DNA from: Forficula auricularia
Lineage: Eukaryota; Arthropoda; Insecta; Dermaptera; Forficulidae
Reading direction: 5' to 3'
DNA: 64,000 bases
NCBI GenBank assembly: GCA_024734495.1
Contig: JALMQS010000187.1
Location: forward strand, 12,605,952-12,669,951
Below, piece after piece: positions 1 through 11,734 of this stretch (its first letter is position 1; the number at the start of each line of letters is the position of its first letter). A program made the translations under genes and the position numbers. The notes beneath the pieces are model-generated. The model saw only the letters and a list, made by a program, of their open reading frames with translations, searched no databases and was not told where the DNA came from.

Positions 1-429
1 AAAAATTGTTGTATATTGTAATTTATCTCATCTAATTTATCCCTATTATATTTTATCTTAATTCTTCATCTCTATATGTTATTTAGGCTTATTTGTAAAC
101 TGATATTTATAATTAATTTTGTGTCTATGACTTAAATTTGTAATTTTACTTTCTAATTTAATTCTAAAAAGACTTTATATTTATACTTGTAATTTTTATT
201 TATATTAATATTCATATTTACTTAGATTTCTTATATTTACATTTATATATTTTATAATTAAAAAAGAAAAATCTTTGTAAAACAATTTTTTAAATTTTTT
301 AAATTTTAAATTTTCATTGGTGTTTTTCTTGTGTAAGATTTGAATGTTATATTTTGTTATATTGGTAACCATGATTTGAATGTCAAGAATGGCGACCACT
401 CGTTCAATTATTATTAGTTTTTAACCTGT
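1..429. other. AT-rich spacer, no gene seen
   Basis: Very AT-rich sequence with no supported coding frame. Short frames here are chance openings in A/T runs. Near 410-420 it carries TTATTAGT, a short inverted match to the hammerhead-bearing repeat that follows. Confidence 0.6.
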
Positions 430-472
430 AAACTCCTGATGATGGACTAATAATCCGAAATATATTGAGTTT
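430..472 (+). ncRNA. Hammerhead ribozyme motif 1
   Basis: Stem I strand AAACTC (430-435), core CTGATGA (436-442), one extra T, stem II closed by GGA/TCC, GAAA (457-460), short stem III around TATA, U-H as TT (465-466), then GAGTTT (467-472), which pairs perfectly with AAACTC. The order matches a type I hammerhead with minimal stem III, as known from Penelope-like elements. The same sequence recurs near 21.4, 31.3 and 32.0 kb, so it belongs to a dispersed repeat running on to about 540. Confidence 0.6.
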
Positions 473-1140
473 GTATAAACCTCTTTGAGTTTTATTTCAT
501 TCACTGTGAAACTACACACCCTTTACTCTATTAACTAACATCATGTTTCACCTAAAACCTACACCACTTTCCATAAGTAAAAAAGAGTGACTGATCTGCA
601 CCAGCCTGATTTACCTATGATATTGTCAAAGGCACTCTTACTCTCCTTTTGGTCACCTTGTCTGATTAATTAAAAGAATTGTATATTTTAACAAAAGTCA
701 TTAATTCATTTTAAAGTACAAATTTTATATTTTTAACGATTATTATTTATAATAAAAATATTAACATTTTCGTTTGTATTTACAATCATTCTTTTCCTTT
801 ATTTAACATTTGTTTATCAACTATTTTTATGATAGGATTAATGTGTTTTTTTGAAAATAATCTTATCACATTTTCAATTTATTTAATTTTATTTAATTTC
901 AAATGCTTTTAATTAATTTGCCAATAAACTTAAGTTTTAATTAAAGCAATTTGAACCGCGAAAGTTAAAGTTTTAATTCTTCTAATGAGCTAGAGTACTG
1001 CCATCTAGCGACACTGGCTTCAAAAGGTTTAATTTAGTTGTAAAATAAGAATTTCAAATCACAATCAAAAATAGCTTAATTCAACTCTAGTAATTGTCAA
1101 ATAATCTTAATTATTATTAAAATTATTGGATAAAAATACT
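473..1140. other. Repeat tail and AT-rich spacer
   Basis: The first ~70 bases continue the hammerhead-bearing repeat (cytosine-rich tail ending near 540, shared with copies at 21.5, 31.4 and 32.1 kb). The rest is AT-rich with no supported gene. Confidence 0.5.
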
Positions 1141-1339
1141 TAGTAGGTTTCACATTAAGATATAAAAAAATAAAACGAATTTATTTTTTAGAGAATCTTT
1201 AATCTCGATATATATAAGTTACTTCCTGTATCTCCTGAAGATGGGTTAGTCACCCAGAAATATATATATCGAGATTGAAGATTCTCTAAAAAATAAATTC
1301 GTTTTATTTTTTTATATCTTAATGTGAAACCTACCAAGT
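1141..1339. repeat. Foldback repeat with hammerhead at its apex
   Basis: Two ~75-bp arms (about 1141-1220 and 1262-1339) are nearly perfect reverse complements. The asymmetric apex between them holds hammerhead motif 2. The left arm lacks box 1 and stem II, so only one arm keeps the whole ribozyme. This looks like an inverted, partly truncated dimer of one unit, as Penelope-like insertions often show. No coding capacity. Confidence 0.7.
1230..1275 (+). ncRNA. Hammerhead ribozyme motif 2
   Basis: ATCTC (1230-1234), CTGAAGA (1235-1241), stem II TGGGT/ACCCA with loop TAGTC (1242-1256), GAAA (1257-1260), a TA-repeat stem III (1261-1268), U-H as TC (1269-1270), GAGAT (1271-1275) pairing with ATCTC. 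All conserved core bases are present, and stem II is a perfect 5-bp helix with no bulge. One of the two cleanest motifs in the window. Confidence 0.7.
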
Positions 1340-3084
1340 ATTTTTTATGCAATAATTTTAAAAAAATGTTTCACCAAGTACCAACACCAAATTCCTTTAA
1401 AAACTATTAATTATTATTACTAATTAATTCTTTTTAATAATGTAAATAAATATTATTATTTTTAATAATGTAAATAAATATTATAATTATTAATTAACAA
1501 TCGAAAAAATAAAACATTCATCCAATTTGTTTATTCCATTCTCAATTTTATTACTACTATTTGTTTCTTCTTGAAGCTGTTAACTTTCTCAGCTTTGCTG
1601 TTAGAAAAAAAATATTGTTATTATTATTACTAGGACTATTATATTGTTAGATTGATAGATAGAGTATAGTTGAATAGAATATATATTTATCTGTTTAGGA
1701 GGAACAGGAACCCGAAGAAAAAACGGCAGCAGCCTTTGATTAATCCGATAAGGTTTGCTTATTGTTCAACGGACTATCGCTATAAATTTTCTTTCTTTTT
1801 TTGTTTTTGGACAAATGACCCATCTATTAGTTTGTTTTGTTTGTTTTTTGTTTGTTCACGTCATAAACTTTCTATTCTTTTTTTTTGTTTTTCATTGTAT
1901 ATCTCCTTTCATATTAAATTTGGAGATTTCAATGCACGAGAGATGATAGGAGTTTAACCTCTTGTCTTTTTTCTTTTTCTCTCTTTTTAGGCTCTGTCTT
2001 TTTCGAAGACTTTTCAAATTAATAGACGCATTAATGCTATAATGATCGTGGAAGTCGTTGTTGTCATCGTAATGAGTTGGATGGGCGGGCATACCTTGAC
2101 GATCAGGATGGATGGATGGCTGAGCTATCGTGGAAAAAGGGAAAACGAGCTCGGTTTTGGTCGTTTTAACCGAGAAAAATAACGAAAAACGTTTTGTCTC
2201 AATTAGAAGAAGAAATTTGTCTGTCATTGGTAAACATAATAAATATTATCTGTCCGAAATGGGAGTAGTATATTCCTTCAAAGTAGCTGATTCCAGGTGA
2301 GAATTATTAACTAGTTTTTTGTCAACAATTTTTTCAAAAATTTAAAATCCCAAAAGAAAGAAAGTGGGAAATACAACTTTCCCATTGTTTGTTTATGCTC
2401 CAGCCAAGTACATACGGGGTGGGGCGCGGTCACTTCCTTATTTTAAAAAATCATATGACAAAAAGTATTAGCAGTATCGATTTAATTCTTTTTTCTCTAT
2501 ACAGGGGTACATTTAAAGTTTTAGAGTAGCATTAATACATGATCGATTCCTACGAAACCCTTGTTGTACCTACATCATGGATGTTAATGATTTTGTCTAA
2601 TTTATTTGATATTATTTGTGTAGTTAATTAATATAATTAAATGAGCAATTCTTGTTCTGATTTCCCGAAAATGCCTCTAGCGATTCAGTGAAAATCACAG
2701 ATTAGGTGGTTTTTGGGTCTCATCCTAGGGCAGCTTTAATTTTATAGGTTTTTCTTAATTAAAGTAATTATTTACGGCTACATTAATAAAAATTTGAATA
2801 TAATTTTGGGTTCCTAATAAGTTTCCTTTCTATTTTGTATGCAAACAGAAAATGAGCTGGTTCAGGTGATTTTTCTTAAAGACCTTGAGGGAGGTAGAGA
2901 TTGTGGGCTGGTTCTACGGGTCATTTTCAACTGACTTATCATTTCGACAAATACCTACTATAAATAAATAAATAAATAAATAAAAGGTTTGAATTATTAA
3001 CAAACGTTTTTTGAATATAGAACTGAATTCTGTTAATAGATTAAAGAATGTTCAAGAATTTATTTCAAAATATACATACGTATG
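1340..3084. other. AT-rich spacer with repeat fragments
   Basis: No supported gene. A ~55-bp piece at about 1365-1415 recurs near 55555-55606. A degenerate piece of the Helitron-like 5' region lies near 2640-2790 (the TTCTTAATTAAAGTAATTAT block). An AAAT microsatellite lies at about 2961-2983. Short frames at 1670-2227 are compositionally biased and resemble no family. Confidence 0.5.
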
Positions 3085-3086
3085 TA

Positions 3087-3811
3087 CAGGGTGTCTCAAA
3101 AAAATCTACTAACAATTCGAATGACGAGAAAACATGATTTATGAACATAGAGATAAGTTGAAAGGCTTCAAGTACAGAAGACAAATGTAATTGAAGAATG
3201 ATCTTCGCAAATGTTCAAATTAATGACCATCATTGTCCAGACAACGCTGATAACGTGAACCAAGCGGATTGCAAACGTCGTGCTCCATCTTGGTGAAAGT
3301 AAATCTCGTCGTCATCACCAAACATCTCTGCAATGTGTGACCGACAAACTCTCATAAGGGACAGTTCTGTTAAAAAACAAATGGTCCTACCCTACTAGCA
3401 AAATAGCTGTATAATTTTAGGTTATACAACTGTTATGTTGTATTGATGTTGTATAAGCGTTATGGAGCACTTATAAAACAGCAACAAAACATAAATGTTA
3501 TATAACCTAAAATTATACAGCTACTTTGCTAGTTGGGTATGATGCCCAATGAAGATATCCCACATGACACTGTTACCCCTGGTAAATTTAAATGGTGTTT
3601 AACTGTTACATGAGCATTAACAGGACCCCAGTACGTGCAATAATGGAGCCATTTAATTTAAAGAACAATGTCGCGATGTTCCAAATGATCTGTTTCATTT
3701 CGATTGCGAATCCCTTGGTTCGCGTTATTAGCGTTGTCTGGACAATTATGGTCATCAATTTGAACATTTTCTCGTCATTCGAAGTGTTAGTACATTTTTT
3801 GAGACACCCTG
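3087..3811. mobile_element. Tc1-like transposon derivative with TA target site
   Basis: Ends are inverted repeats beginning CAGGGTGTCTCAAAAAA, flanked by TA on both sides (3085-3086 and 3812-3813), as in Tc1/mariner insertions. Both arms carry inverted copies of one coding tail: the + strand near 3690-3770 reads SLGSRY.RCLDN, and the - strand near 3210-3260 reads GSRYQRCLDNDG. This resembles the C-terminal end of insect Tc1-like transposases. The element is therefore an inverted, gutted copy, split by a nested MITE at 3388-3539. Confidence 0.65.
3388..3539. mobile_element. Short palindromic MITE nested in the Tc1-like element
   Basis: About 40-bp inverted ends starting TACCCTACTAGC and ending GCTAGTTGGGTA enclose a ~70-bp loop. 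The whole is ~152 bp with no coding capacity. TA at the boundaries would fit a Tc1-type target site. Confidence 0.6.
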
Positions 3812-3894
3812 TATTATATATGACAATTTTGGGAAAAAATATTTTAATTAAATATAAGCTGTTGAAGCTTTTATTTTTGTGATTAATGATAGTT

Positions 3895-4530
3895 TAAAGT
3901 TTTATTTAAAACATTACATGACATTTATAATTATTTATTGAAACAAATAATTACAATTTTAATACAACGGTTGATCGGCGATGAGCCTTCAAGTTCTGAG
4001 TATTACCACGAGCTAACTGAGACATGTTTATCGGCTCAAAGCCCAAACAAGAGACTGGTATCAAGCTTTCGTCGGATTGAGCATTACATGTTTTTAAAGA
4101 TTAAAAGCAAATAATGTATTGACAAATCAAATGATAATAATAGCAATAATAGTACATAACAATTAATTCACTTATCAAAATCCAACGATGTAAACTATAA
4201 CATTCTTGATAAGTGAATTAATTGGTTATGTACTATTATTGCTATTATTATCATTTGATTTGTCAATATAATTTTTTTGCTTTTTATAATCTTTAAAACA
4301 TGTAATGCTCAATCCGACAGGGGGCGCTGATGCCGTCGGTATATTTGTGCTTTGAGCCCAGATAAAACATGGTTGGCTCAGTTAACCTATAATCGGAGTG
4401 GGTGCTCATACTTGAGAACCATCGCGGAATAAGCCGATCGAAACGTTGTATTAAAATTGTAATTATTTGTTTCAATAAACAATTATAAAGCAATCATGTG
4501 TGATTTAAATAAAAATTTAAACTTTATTTA
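3895..4530. repeat. Large foldback repeat with ~250-bp arms
   Basis: The left arm (about 3895-4175) and right arm (about 4205-4530) are inverted copies, close to perfect near the centre and outer ends and diverged between. The right arm holds hammerhead motif 3. A related single-arm fragment lies at about 44536-44660. Best read as an inverted dimer of a Penelope-like, ribozyme-bearing unit. Confidence 0.65.
4408..4451 (+). ncRNA. Hammerhead-like motif 3 with U3-A8 core
   Basis: Stem I ATAC (4408-4411) pairs with GTAT (4448-4451). The core reads TTGAGAA (4412-4418), with U3 and A8 in place of C3 and G8. Stem II has ATCG/CGAT, GAAA is at 4440-4443, then CG and U-H as TT. The relative at 44.55 kb has an intact GATC in stem II, which suggests the C-C mismatch here is recent decay. 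Confidence 0.5.
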
Positions 4531-5100
4531 ATTAAAGTTAATTATTAACAATGGGGTTGATTAAAATAAATCATGTGGTTGAATCAAAACAAAACCAGGA
4601 GATTAAATAACAATTAAAACAAAACGAAGTTGAGCCTTCCAGGTACTTAATATAATTTGAGAGGAATAATATATTAGGTAAAAGGTGAAGTAAGAGGGTG
4701 TGTGGCTGGCGCTGGTGCTAAAGAGAAACAGAGAGAGAACCCATCTGATCTACCCTGGGGCTATCATTTGTTGATTTATTCAAATCTACTTTGTGTGTGT
4801 TTGTGTGTGTGTGTGTGTGCACACACGAATTAAATTAATTTCCTGTTTCTTTTTGTTGTTCTTGTAACTACAACCATATAAATTGTCTGACAACAAACAT
4901 AATTTATATAGTATATTCGGTGTCTAAATGTCAACGACCTTGCCATCAATGCACCTGATCCAATCTCACAAGTTTGACAATATAGTGAAAAATCAAAATA
5001 GTCAAAAATTTGTATAATATCTAGGCATGGCAGTACCCCAGCCAAGTTCGATTCGAACGGGGTGTGCACTGCCAGACTACCCTTTACAGGAAACAACTAA
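4531..5100. other. Spacer with GT microsatellite
   Basis: AT-rich, with a GT dinucleotide run at about 4793-4819 followed by ACACAC. No supported gene. Confidence 0.5.
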
Positions 5101-6155
5101 GGCCATTTTGACGGCTCTGTAACTTCGTACTCGAAGCCTATACATGCCTGAAATTTTTTCCATAATACTTGTCCATAAGCTTAACTAAATTACAAATTTT
5201 CATATTTATATTTTTTATACCGTCCAAGTTACAAGAAGCCAAAGATAGGTTTTTTCGTCACTCACTCACTCATCAAAATTCTAGAGTATTTTAGGGCCTC
5301 GATTAAGTACGTTGTAGGCAGATCGCGCCCCCACCTAGTTGGTGGGGTCCTAACAATGATTTGGCAGGGCGATGTTCATCCCTGATAAAAAGCCAGCTGG
5401 GCGCCACCCGGTTAGTTAGCGGGCGAGGGCTACTAGCTGGTGGATGGCCCCTCCCTATATTCATTAACGAGATCGAATTGCTTCGACTTTTCAACATGAC
5501 TGAAATATTATCAGTCAGTGAAAAAGTGTCGCAACGATCTCAGACTGAGTCATCTAGCGGCCGTGTCTAAAAGCTCGTAGCCAAAGCAACAGCGAGCCGC
5601 TACAAGTACTTCCACTGATCCTAGAATACCGAAATTTGGCAGCTGGTAAAGTTTGGGGTACAATTAATGGAAAAATTGAAAATCGAAACTTCACTTCTTC
5701 CGGACCTAAAATCAAGGAGAAAGTTATAGGCTAAATTAACATATAGTGAAAACACAATGAACTTAGAATGCTGAAATTTCCGGTACACTGGTAAATATTG
5801 GCACATGAATAAAAGAGGAACTGAAACACCGAAACTTTCACTAGGCCCCAAATGAAGGGGTGAAATTTATAGGCTAAATTAACATACAGTGAAAATATAT
5901 TGATCCTAATTTTTATATTGAAAAGTTTGCGGAACTTAACAGAATGAAATGTTTTTATATATTTTCATTTAAATTGAGTAGGTAAACAAATATTTTTATA
6001 GAAAAATGCTTGTGGAATTTAACAGAAAATAAATCGAACCCAATCGAGTCAGTTACATACATACAAACAAACATACAGGTGAAACTAATAAAAGCGTGTT
6101 AATAATTAAAAACAAAAATTACCGAGCGAAGCTAGATCTTCTAGGTACTATATTA
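5101..6155 (+). mobile_element. Degenerate repeat element with Helitron-like 3' hairpin
   Basis: The segment ends near 6120-6155 with ATTACCGAGCGAAGCT and AGGTACT. This is a decayed form of the 3' hairpin shared by the Helitron-like elements here. Inside is a GC-richer block (about 5300-5620) of unknown nature. An imperfect ~140-bp duplication lies at about 5625-5900, both copies carrying TATAGGCTAAATTAACATA. The 5' boundary is not resolved. Confidence 0.35.
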
Positions 6156-7549
6156 CAATTAATGATGATTAAAAGACACATACTTGGACATATACAGACA
6201 ACTGATACGGTAGCATGCTCGGATTTACTAAAAACAGCATCAATTATTATTAAGCTAAGCTATTTACCATAGCTCTTTTAACTTACTTATAGGAGCCATT
6301 TGAGAGGTGCGCGTTGTCTGTCTATTCCTGATTCCGTTTCTTGATTCGTAACTGGCATAAATGTCAAAATTAATTGTTTTTCGAAAATAGATTGATACAG
6401 ATAGTAACACGATAACGAAGAGATTCGAGAAAGTTTTGTATGTCTCCACAATATATCAATAAAACAAATTAAAAAAAATGTATGTATATATGCGACATGA
6501 TTTATTTATACATGTGTATCATTTAAAAAGTGAAGGTCTTTACATCGAAGAATTAATTATGCTATTGACGACCGTTGAAATCTCCATTAACGGAAAGTAG
6601 AAAAATCAATTTTTTCTTTCTTTCTTTCTTAGACCATTTATCTATCTCTTTCTTTTTTTCTTCTTTTTATATAACGTAGAATATAATAAATCTAATTCGA
6701 ATCTATTAAAATACTTAGCCAGCCAGGATAACAACATTCAACAAGTTTGGAAATAAATCTCGGGATCTCTGAAAATGGATCATCATCATCATTTTTGTTT
6801 GTGTCGGCTGTTGTTAGTGCTGTAGTTGTTGTTGTTGTTAATGTTAAGTTGTGTTGTTGTGTGCGTCTCTCGGGTGGGGTCTTTTAAGTTTAAGTTGGGG
6901 AATGTGGCCTGCACATCCGGCCGGGACTCACTCACATTTGCATACCAATCCAAACCTTCGGCTATTAAATTAAAAATAAAGAGAGAGAGAGAGAGGGATT
7001 GGACAGTTGAGATTTGAGATAGATATTATTATTTAGAAAGGAGGAGGAGATGAGCAGAAGAAGCGCGAAACGACACCCCTATGGAGTGCTCAAAATAAGG
7101 GTTTGAAACACTCAAAACATCCCCCTTGTTGTGCCTCGAGAATTTATTTCCAAAATTTCAAAAATTCAGAACTACACCAAAACTTTCCTAATATAAACAC
7201 TATTTGACTTGACTACTATAAGTTAATAAAAAAAAACTAGGAGATCGCCAAAATATTCTAAAATTATTCAGGTAATAAGAGATTTAAGAACCACTTTTTT
7301 TCATTAGAATACTTTATTTTCAATGTTGCCAAATTTATTAAAATTATTATTTATTTCTTATTTAACTTATATAAATATTTTCAGAGTTCAAATTGCCTAT
7401 AGAAATAGAATTTAAATTTCAAAGAAAATTCCAAGAAGTTGCTACTTATTTTAGATCCAATCCGGGCCAAATGTACAAAGATAGATATTTATGTCAGAAG
7501 GGCTCACCTCTCAGGGTAGATATTGAGCAGTATTCCTAATTTTCCAAAC
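6156..7549. other. AT-rich spacer with simple repeats
   Basis: Contains T/C-rich tracts (about 6615-6670), a GTT run near 6820-6840 and a GA run near 6978-6994. No conserved frame. Confidence 0.5.
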
Positions 7550-8171
7550 CAGAGCTTCTTAAACCTTTTTCACTCGAGAAAAAATTTTGTGCTTCTCTCA
7601 AGTATGTATATTTATAAAACAAACATACAAATCAAATATTTATTAATAAAAATAATAAAAATTAACATAAAATTCTTCTTTGCTATAAGTAATTATAAGT
7701 AAGCTCTACGCAATGGTTTAATTATGCTTTTGACTGAATTTAATTTTTATTATTCTATATTATTTATTATTTTTATTATACGTTCATTATTACTAGAGAT
7801 TTTCTTTAGGAGACGTTGACTGGTATAAATATGTATATTGATGTTGATGACAGTCCACGGTGGTTGTAAAAAATAAGACTATAGAGGTTTTATTATTTTA
7901 CATTTATTTGTTAAACCGACGTTTCGTTATTTGTTAATCAAACGTCGGTTTAACAAATAAATGTAAAATAATAAAACCTCTATAGTCTTAATTTTTACAA
8001 CCACCGTGGACTGCTTTCATCAACATCCAATTGTTCATTATTACTATTATTATTCTATTAAATTATATCATTGCAAGTACATAAAATTTTACTGATGCCA
8101 AATTTTCCGCGACCCCCTCAATTCATTACGTGACCCTTTGATGGTCGCGACCCACAGCTTAAGAAACGCTG
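7550..8171. mobile_element. hAT-like non-autonomous element
   Basis: Ends CAGAGCTTCTTAAACC and GCTTAAGAAACGCTG are imperfect inverted repeats of hAT type. The segment has no transposase and holds a nested foldback at 7840-8028. The expected 8-bp target duplication is not clear (diverged), so the superfamily call rests on the ends. Confidence 0.5.
7840..8028. repeat. Foldback repeat nested in hAT-like element
   Basis: Arms of ~85 bp (7840-7925 and 7944-8028) are almost perfect reverse complements around a short centre. Both arms carry AAACCGACGTTT-type sequence near the apex, recalling the GAAACGTC segment of the hammerhead families. No intact box 1 is left. Confidence 0.65.
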
Positions 8172-8265
8172 CTACTAAACTGATAACCTCTTGTGATTTT
8201 ACTTTAACTTTCAAATTTCTTGCTAGAATAAATGACTATGAAAAAATATATTCATATACATATTA

Positions 8266-8845
8266 TAAAAAATAAAATTATTACTAATTTGTAAGCTATC
8301 TATGAACATAAAATAATTAATTATTAATTAGTAGAAAAAATATTTATTTACATTATTAATTAATAAACAATTTTCTAATAATAAATGTAAATAATTAACA
8401 ATCATTGAGCAATAGTTAATTAAATTAAAGTTTGAGAAAAACATAAATTTATAAAAGAGGGAAAGTTGAAACTATTTTACTCTTAGTTTAGACTTTAAAG
8501 CGAGACGATAAGCTTTTTTAACAGACCTCAAAAAATAATTGAAAACCTTATTAGTTAAAAGTTACTGAGGTTAAATTAAAATAATATCTATATATGACAT
8601 GGATATTTTGATGTTTTTTTTTAATTTATAGAAAATTTGACAAAAAGAACAAAAATTCAAATTCATACGAAGATAAAAATAAAATTATTATATACTATTT
8701 GTAAGCTATCTATGAATATAAAATAATTAATTGTTTATAGTATAAAAAATATTTATTTACATTATTAATTAATAAACAATTTTTTAATAATAAACTGTAA
8801 ATAATTAACAATTATTGAGCAATAGTTAATTAAATTAAAGTTTAA
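8266..8845 (+). repeat. Direct duplication of a ~170-bp AT-rich block
   Basis: About 8266-8436 recurs at about 8674-8845 with scattered differences. Both contain TTGTAAGCTATCTATGAA and TTGAGCAATAGTTAATTAAA. No coding capacity. Confidence 0.6.
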
Positions 8846-9382
8846 CCAAAACATAAATATTTTTTCCTGTCTAAAGGTATTATTTGTTTATTGGTTGGGG
8901 TGCTGGGGGGGGGGGGGTTCTGATTCATAATTTTTCTCGACGTCTCTCTGAGCGCTGTTATATAATTGAGTCTCTCTCAGAGTGAGTGAGGATCGTCGCC
9001 ATAAAAAGAAAAAAACACAACAACTCTAGATTTGTAATTAAATTATGATAATCATCTTCTGTGGTTAATTTAATGCCGCCATAAAAGGAGAGATTGGTTT
9101 ATTTACTGCAACACGATGCCCAAGTGCCATTTGCCCTCGACGCTCCCACCACGGCGGCTACGGAACAATTCACCAGCAGGATCTTTTCAAACTAACTAAA
9201 GAAAGAACCACGGACTGACTGACTGTCTAGAACTAGATGATGACAAATTGAATTTGGAATTTAAGTATATATACAGCCAAATACAAGCTAGAATTTACAA
9301 ATGAATATTGTTAGAGTTCGTGGCTGTGATGAAACTGTATTAGATGAAGGAGGAGGTATCAGCAAAGATGGAACACTGGTTC
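8846..9382. other. Spacer with GC-richer patches
   Basis: Patches at about 8935-9005 and 9110-9190 have higher GC than the surroundings and may be conserved non-coding DNA or exon remnants. No frame or splice context supports a gene. A G run lies at 8908-8918. Confidence 0.3.
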
Positions 9383-9546
9383 AATAAAACACCTTTAATA
9401 TAACATTTGGCGTGAATTTATTTGGCCATCTTCAGTTAATTTGGAGTTCGATCACATATGTGTACCGCATTTTGTGTTTAACTCCTAATTAACTGAAGAT
9501 GGCCAAATAAATTCACGCCGAAATGTTATATTAAAGGTGTTTTATT
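9383..9546. repeat. Foldback repeat with hammerhead
   Basis: Two ~65-bp inverted arms (9383-9448 and 9480-9546) around a ~30-base loop. The right arm keeps a full hammerhead (motif 4). In the left arm, read on the - strand, box 2 lost a G (GCCAAATG against GCCGAAATG), so only one orientation keeps the core. Confidence 0.7.
9489..9534 (+). ncRNA. Hammerhead ribozyme motif 4
   Basis: TTAA (9489-9492), CTGAAGA (9493-9499), one extra T, stem II GGC/GCC, GAAA (9520-9523), stem III closed by A-U and U-A pairs over a GTT loop, U-H as TA (9529-9530), TTAA (9531-9534) pairing back. Stem I is only 4 bp and AT-only, so activity is less sure. Confidence 0.5.
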
Positions 9547-9762
9547 GAACCCAGTGATTCCATCTTTGGCTGATATCTCTCCTTCATCTAATACATACAA
9601 ATGAATATTTAAATCCTTGAGTAAAATATTTATCGCGTTATATGTAGCATTATGCTGGAATTCAATTGGATTTTTTTGTGAAATGACCAACTTACGACAA
9701 AACGAATTTATCAAGATCCAATCAGGTATTTGAACCCATGAGAAATAACAGAATATTTATGG

Positions 9763-9817
9763 TTAAAAAGACTGATGATGAAGGTCAAACATTCAAAACT
9801 ATAGTCTCTAAAAAATA
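9763..9817 (+). ncRNA. Decayed hammerhead of the 17.3-kb family
   Basis: GACTGATGATGAAGG, then ACTATAGTCTC, the same arrangement as motif 5. Box 2 reads CAAAA instead of GAAA and stem II is broken, so this copy is expected to be inactive. Confidence 0.4.
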
Positions 9818-9887
9818 TATATTTTAGATTGAATTTTTTTTATTTATTTATATAAAATATATAAATATAGTATAAACCCTTTTTAGG

Positions 9888-10045
9888 AGTCAGTTTGGCC
9901 TAGTGGTAAGGGAAGGCAATGGGAAACCAACACTGTGAAAAATTTTCCCAGGAAAAATTACAATAGAGAAAGAGAATACTATCCACGGTGATCGCCGACG
10001 CTCAGAATCAAGTATGACACTTAAAGAAGAAGATAGACAATTTAT
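9888..10045 (+). mobile_element. SINE-like repeat
   Basis: Begins with an A-box-like TTTGGCCTAGTGGTAAG, followed by GGCAATGGGAAACCA and an A-rich tail. The GGCAATGGGAAACCA core recurs on the - strand at about 15500-15665, so this is a dispersed short retroposon. Ends and target duplications were not resolved. Confidence 0.45.
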
Positions 10046-10330
10046 ATAAAAAAAAAAACAATCTACAAATGCATACTATATATCAAAATATCAAAAGTCT
10101 CGGAAGAATTTCTCTCTTTAACAATGGAATTTTAATTTAGAAATTGTAAAAAATAAAATAAAATGCTTTAAGTACTTAAGTATATAGAATGAATATAAAG
10201 CAACTTTTAATTTTTTTCTTTCTTACAATTCTATTGAAAAAGAAAGAAATTCTCCTGAAACTTTTGATATTTTAATAATATATAACTCACATATATATTA
10301 GATACAGAACTCTCTGTATGCGACCACTTG

Positions 10331-10600
10331 GAGGCCGTCCATAAATTACGTAACACGAATTTCAAGATTTTTTGACCCCTTCTCCCCTTGTGTCACATTT
10401 TCATTGAGCCCCCTGTATTCTGACGTCACACTATCACTTTTATATTTAATATTTATATTTGAAATTTTTTTTTAATTTTTTTAATTTGACTTTTGTGGCA
10501 TCACAATTTTTAAGATCCCCGGGCCCCCCCTGTCACATTTTGACACAAATCTAAGATGTTTCCTCCACCTTAGAGTGTGACGTAATTTATGGTCGGCCTC
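10331..10600. mobile_element. Short TIR element with GAGGCCGTCC ends
   Basis: Inverted ends GAGGCCGTCCATAAATTACG and CGTAATTTATGGTCGGCCTC enclose ~230 bp of T-rich sequence without a frame. The same end type bounds the much larger element at 19318-23202, so this may be its deletion derivative. Confidence 0.6.
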
Positions 10601-10951
10601 TGGTTGGCCTATTAATTTAAAATCTTTATTATTTCTGAATAAAATATCTTTAAACAAAATTTAGAATTAATTGATTTTTATTTTTTAATAATAATTCATT
10701 ATGTGCGTGTATGTAAATAGTAGAAAAGAGAGAGAGAGAGAACCCTCTTGCAAGTGCAAATTAACTGGTAATCCTTAAATAAATCACGTGACTTTTCCTG
10801 TCCGAGCGTTCAAGTCTCCGAGTCTTGTTTACTCTTATTTTAAAATCTTTATTATTTCTGAATAAAATATTTTTAAACAAATTTTAGAATTAATTGATTT
10901 TTCTTTTTTTAATAATAATCCATTGTGTGTATGTGTGTAAATGGTAGAAAA

Positions 10952-11675
10952 TAATTTTTAAGAAAAAATAAAAACCGACTTCAAAAAATTAAATGCAACA
11001 AATAAAATACACTAAAAGGTATAAAATAATTATTATCTTATTTAGTTACAACTAAACGACGAAATATTAACACGAAATTACTTTTTGAAGTCGGTGCCAA
11101 ACATATACCTTTTTATGAATCGCACTTGACGGATCTTACTTAGTACGTTTGGAGGATATGCTCGCTTATAGGTATAGTTTGTTTGGTACCGAATTCAAAA
11201 AGTAATTTCGTGTTAATATTTCGTCGTTTAGTTGTAACTAAATAAGATAATAATTATTTTATACCTTTTAGTGTATTTTATTTGTTGCATTTAATTTTTT
11301 GAAGTCGGTTTTTATTTTTTTCTTAAAAATTATTTTTATTTTTCTCTTTTAGTGATGTTATTAATAGTGATCATATCATCAGAACTTGACCAAATTAATA
11401 TGACACCATCCCTAAGACACCCCCTTTCGATAAAAAAAGAACCATCGAAATCGGTTCATAAACAAAGAGGTTAGGTCTAAACAAACCTAATAAAAAAGGT
11501 CTAATACCTATGAAAAAATCGAAAAAAATGGGACCAATCGGAAGCTAGACTGGACCCAATGCAAAAAAAAATTTCGAAATCGGTTGGCAATTGGCGGAGA
11601 TATGAGGTAACATAGGGACAAAAAAAAAAAAAAAATTCAGTCGAATAGAGAACCTCCTCCTTTTTTGAAGTCGGT
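10952..11675. mobile_element. Element with AACCGACTTCAAAAAA ends and foldback head, copy 1
   Basis: The ends carry AACCGACTTCAAAAAA on the left and TTTTTTGAAGTCGGTT on the right. The first ~400 bp is itself a palindrome (about 10952-11115 against 11170-11335), after which ~340 bp runs to the far end. A second copy is at 28395-29138. No coding frame. The end motif occurs widely in insect genomes, as I recall; the superfamily is unknown to me. Confidence 0.65.
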
Positions 11676-11734
11676 TAAAAAGAGAGAGAGAACCCTCTTG
11701 CAAGTGCAAATTAAGTCGTAGGTAATCCCTAAAT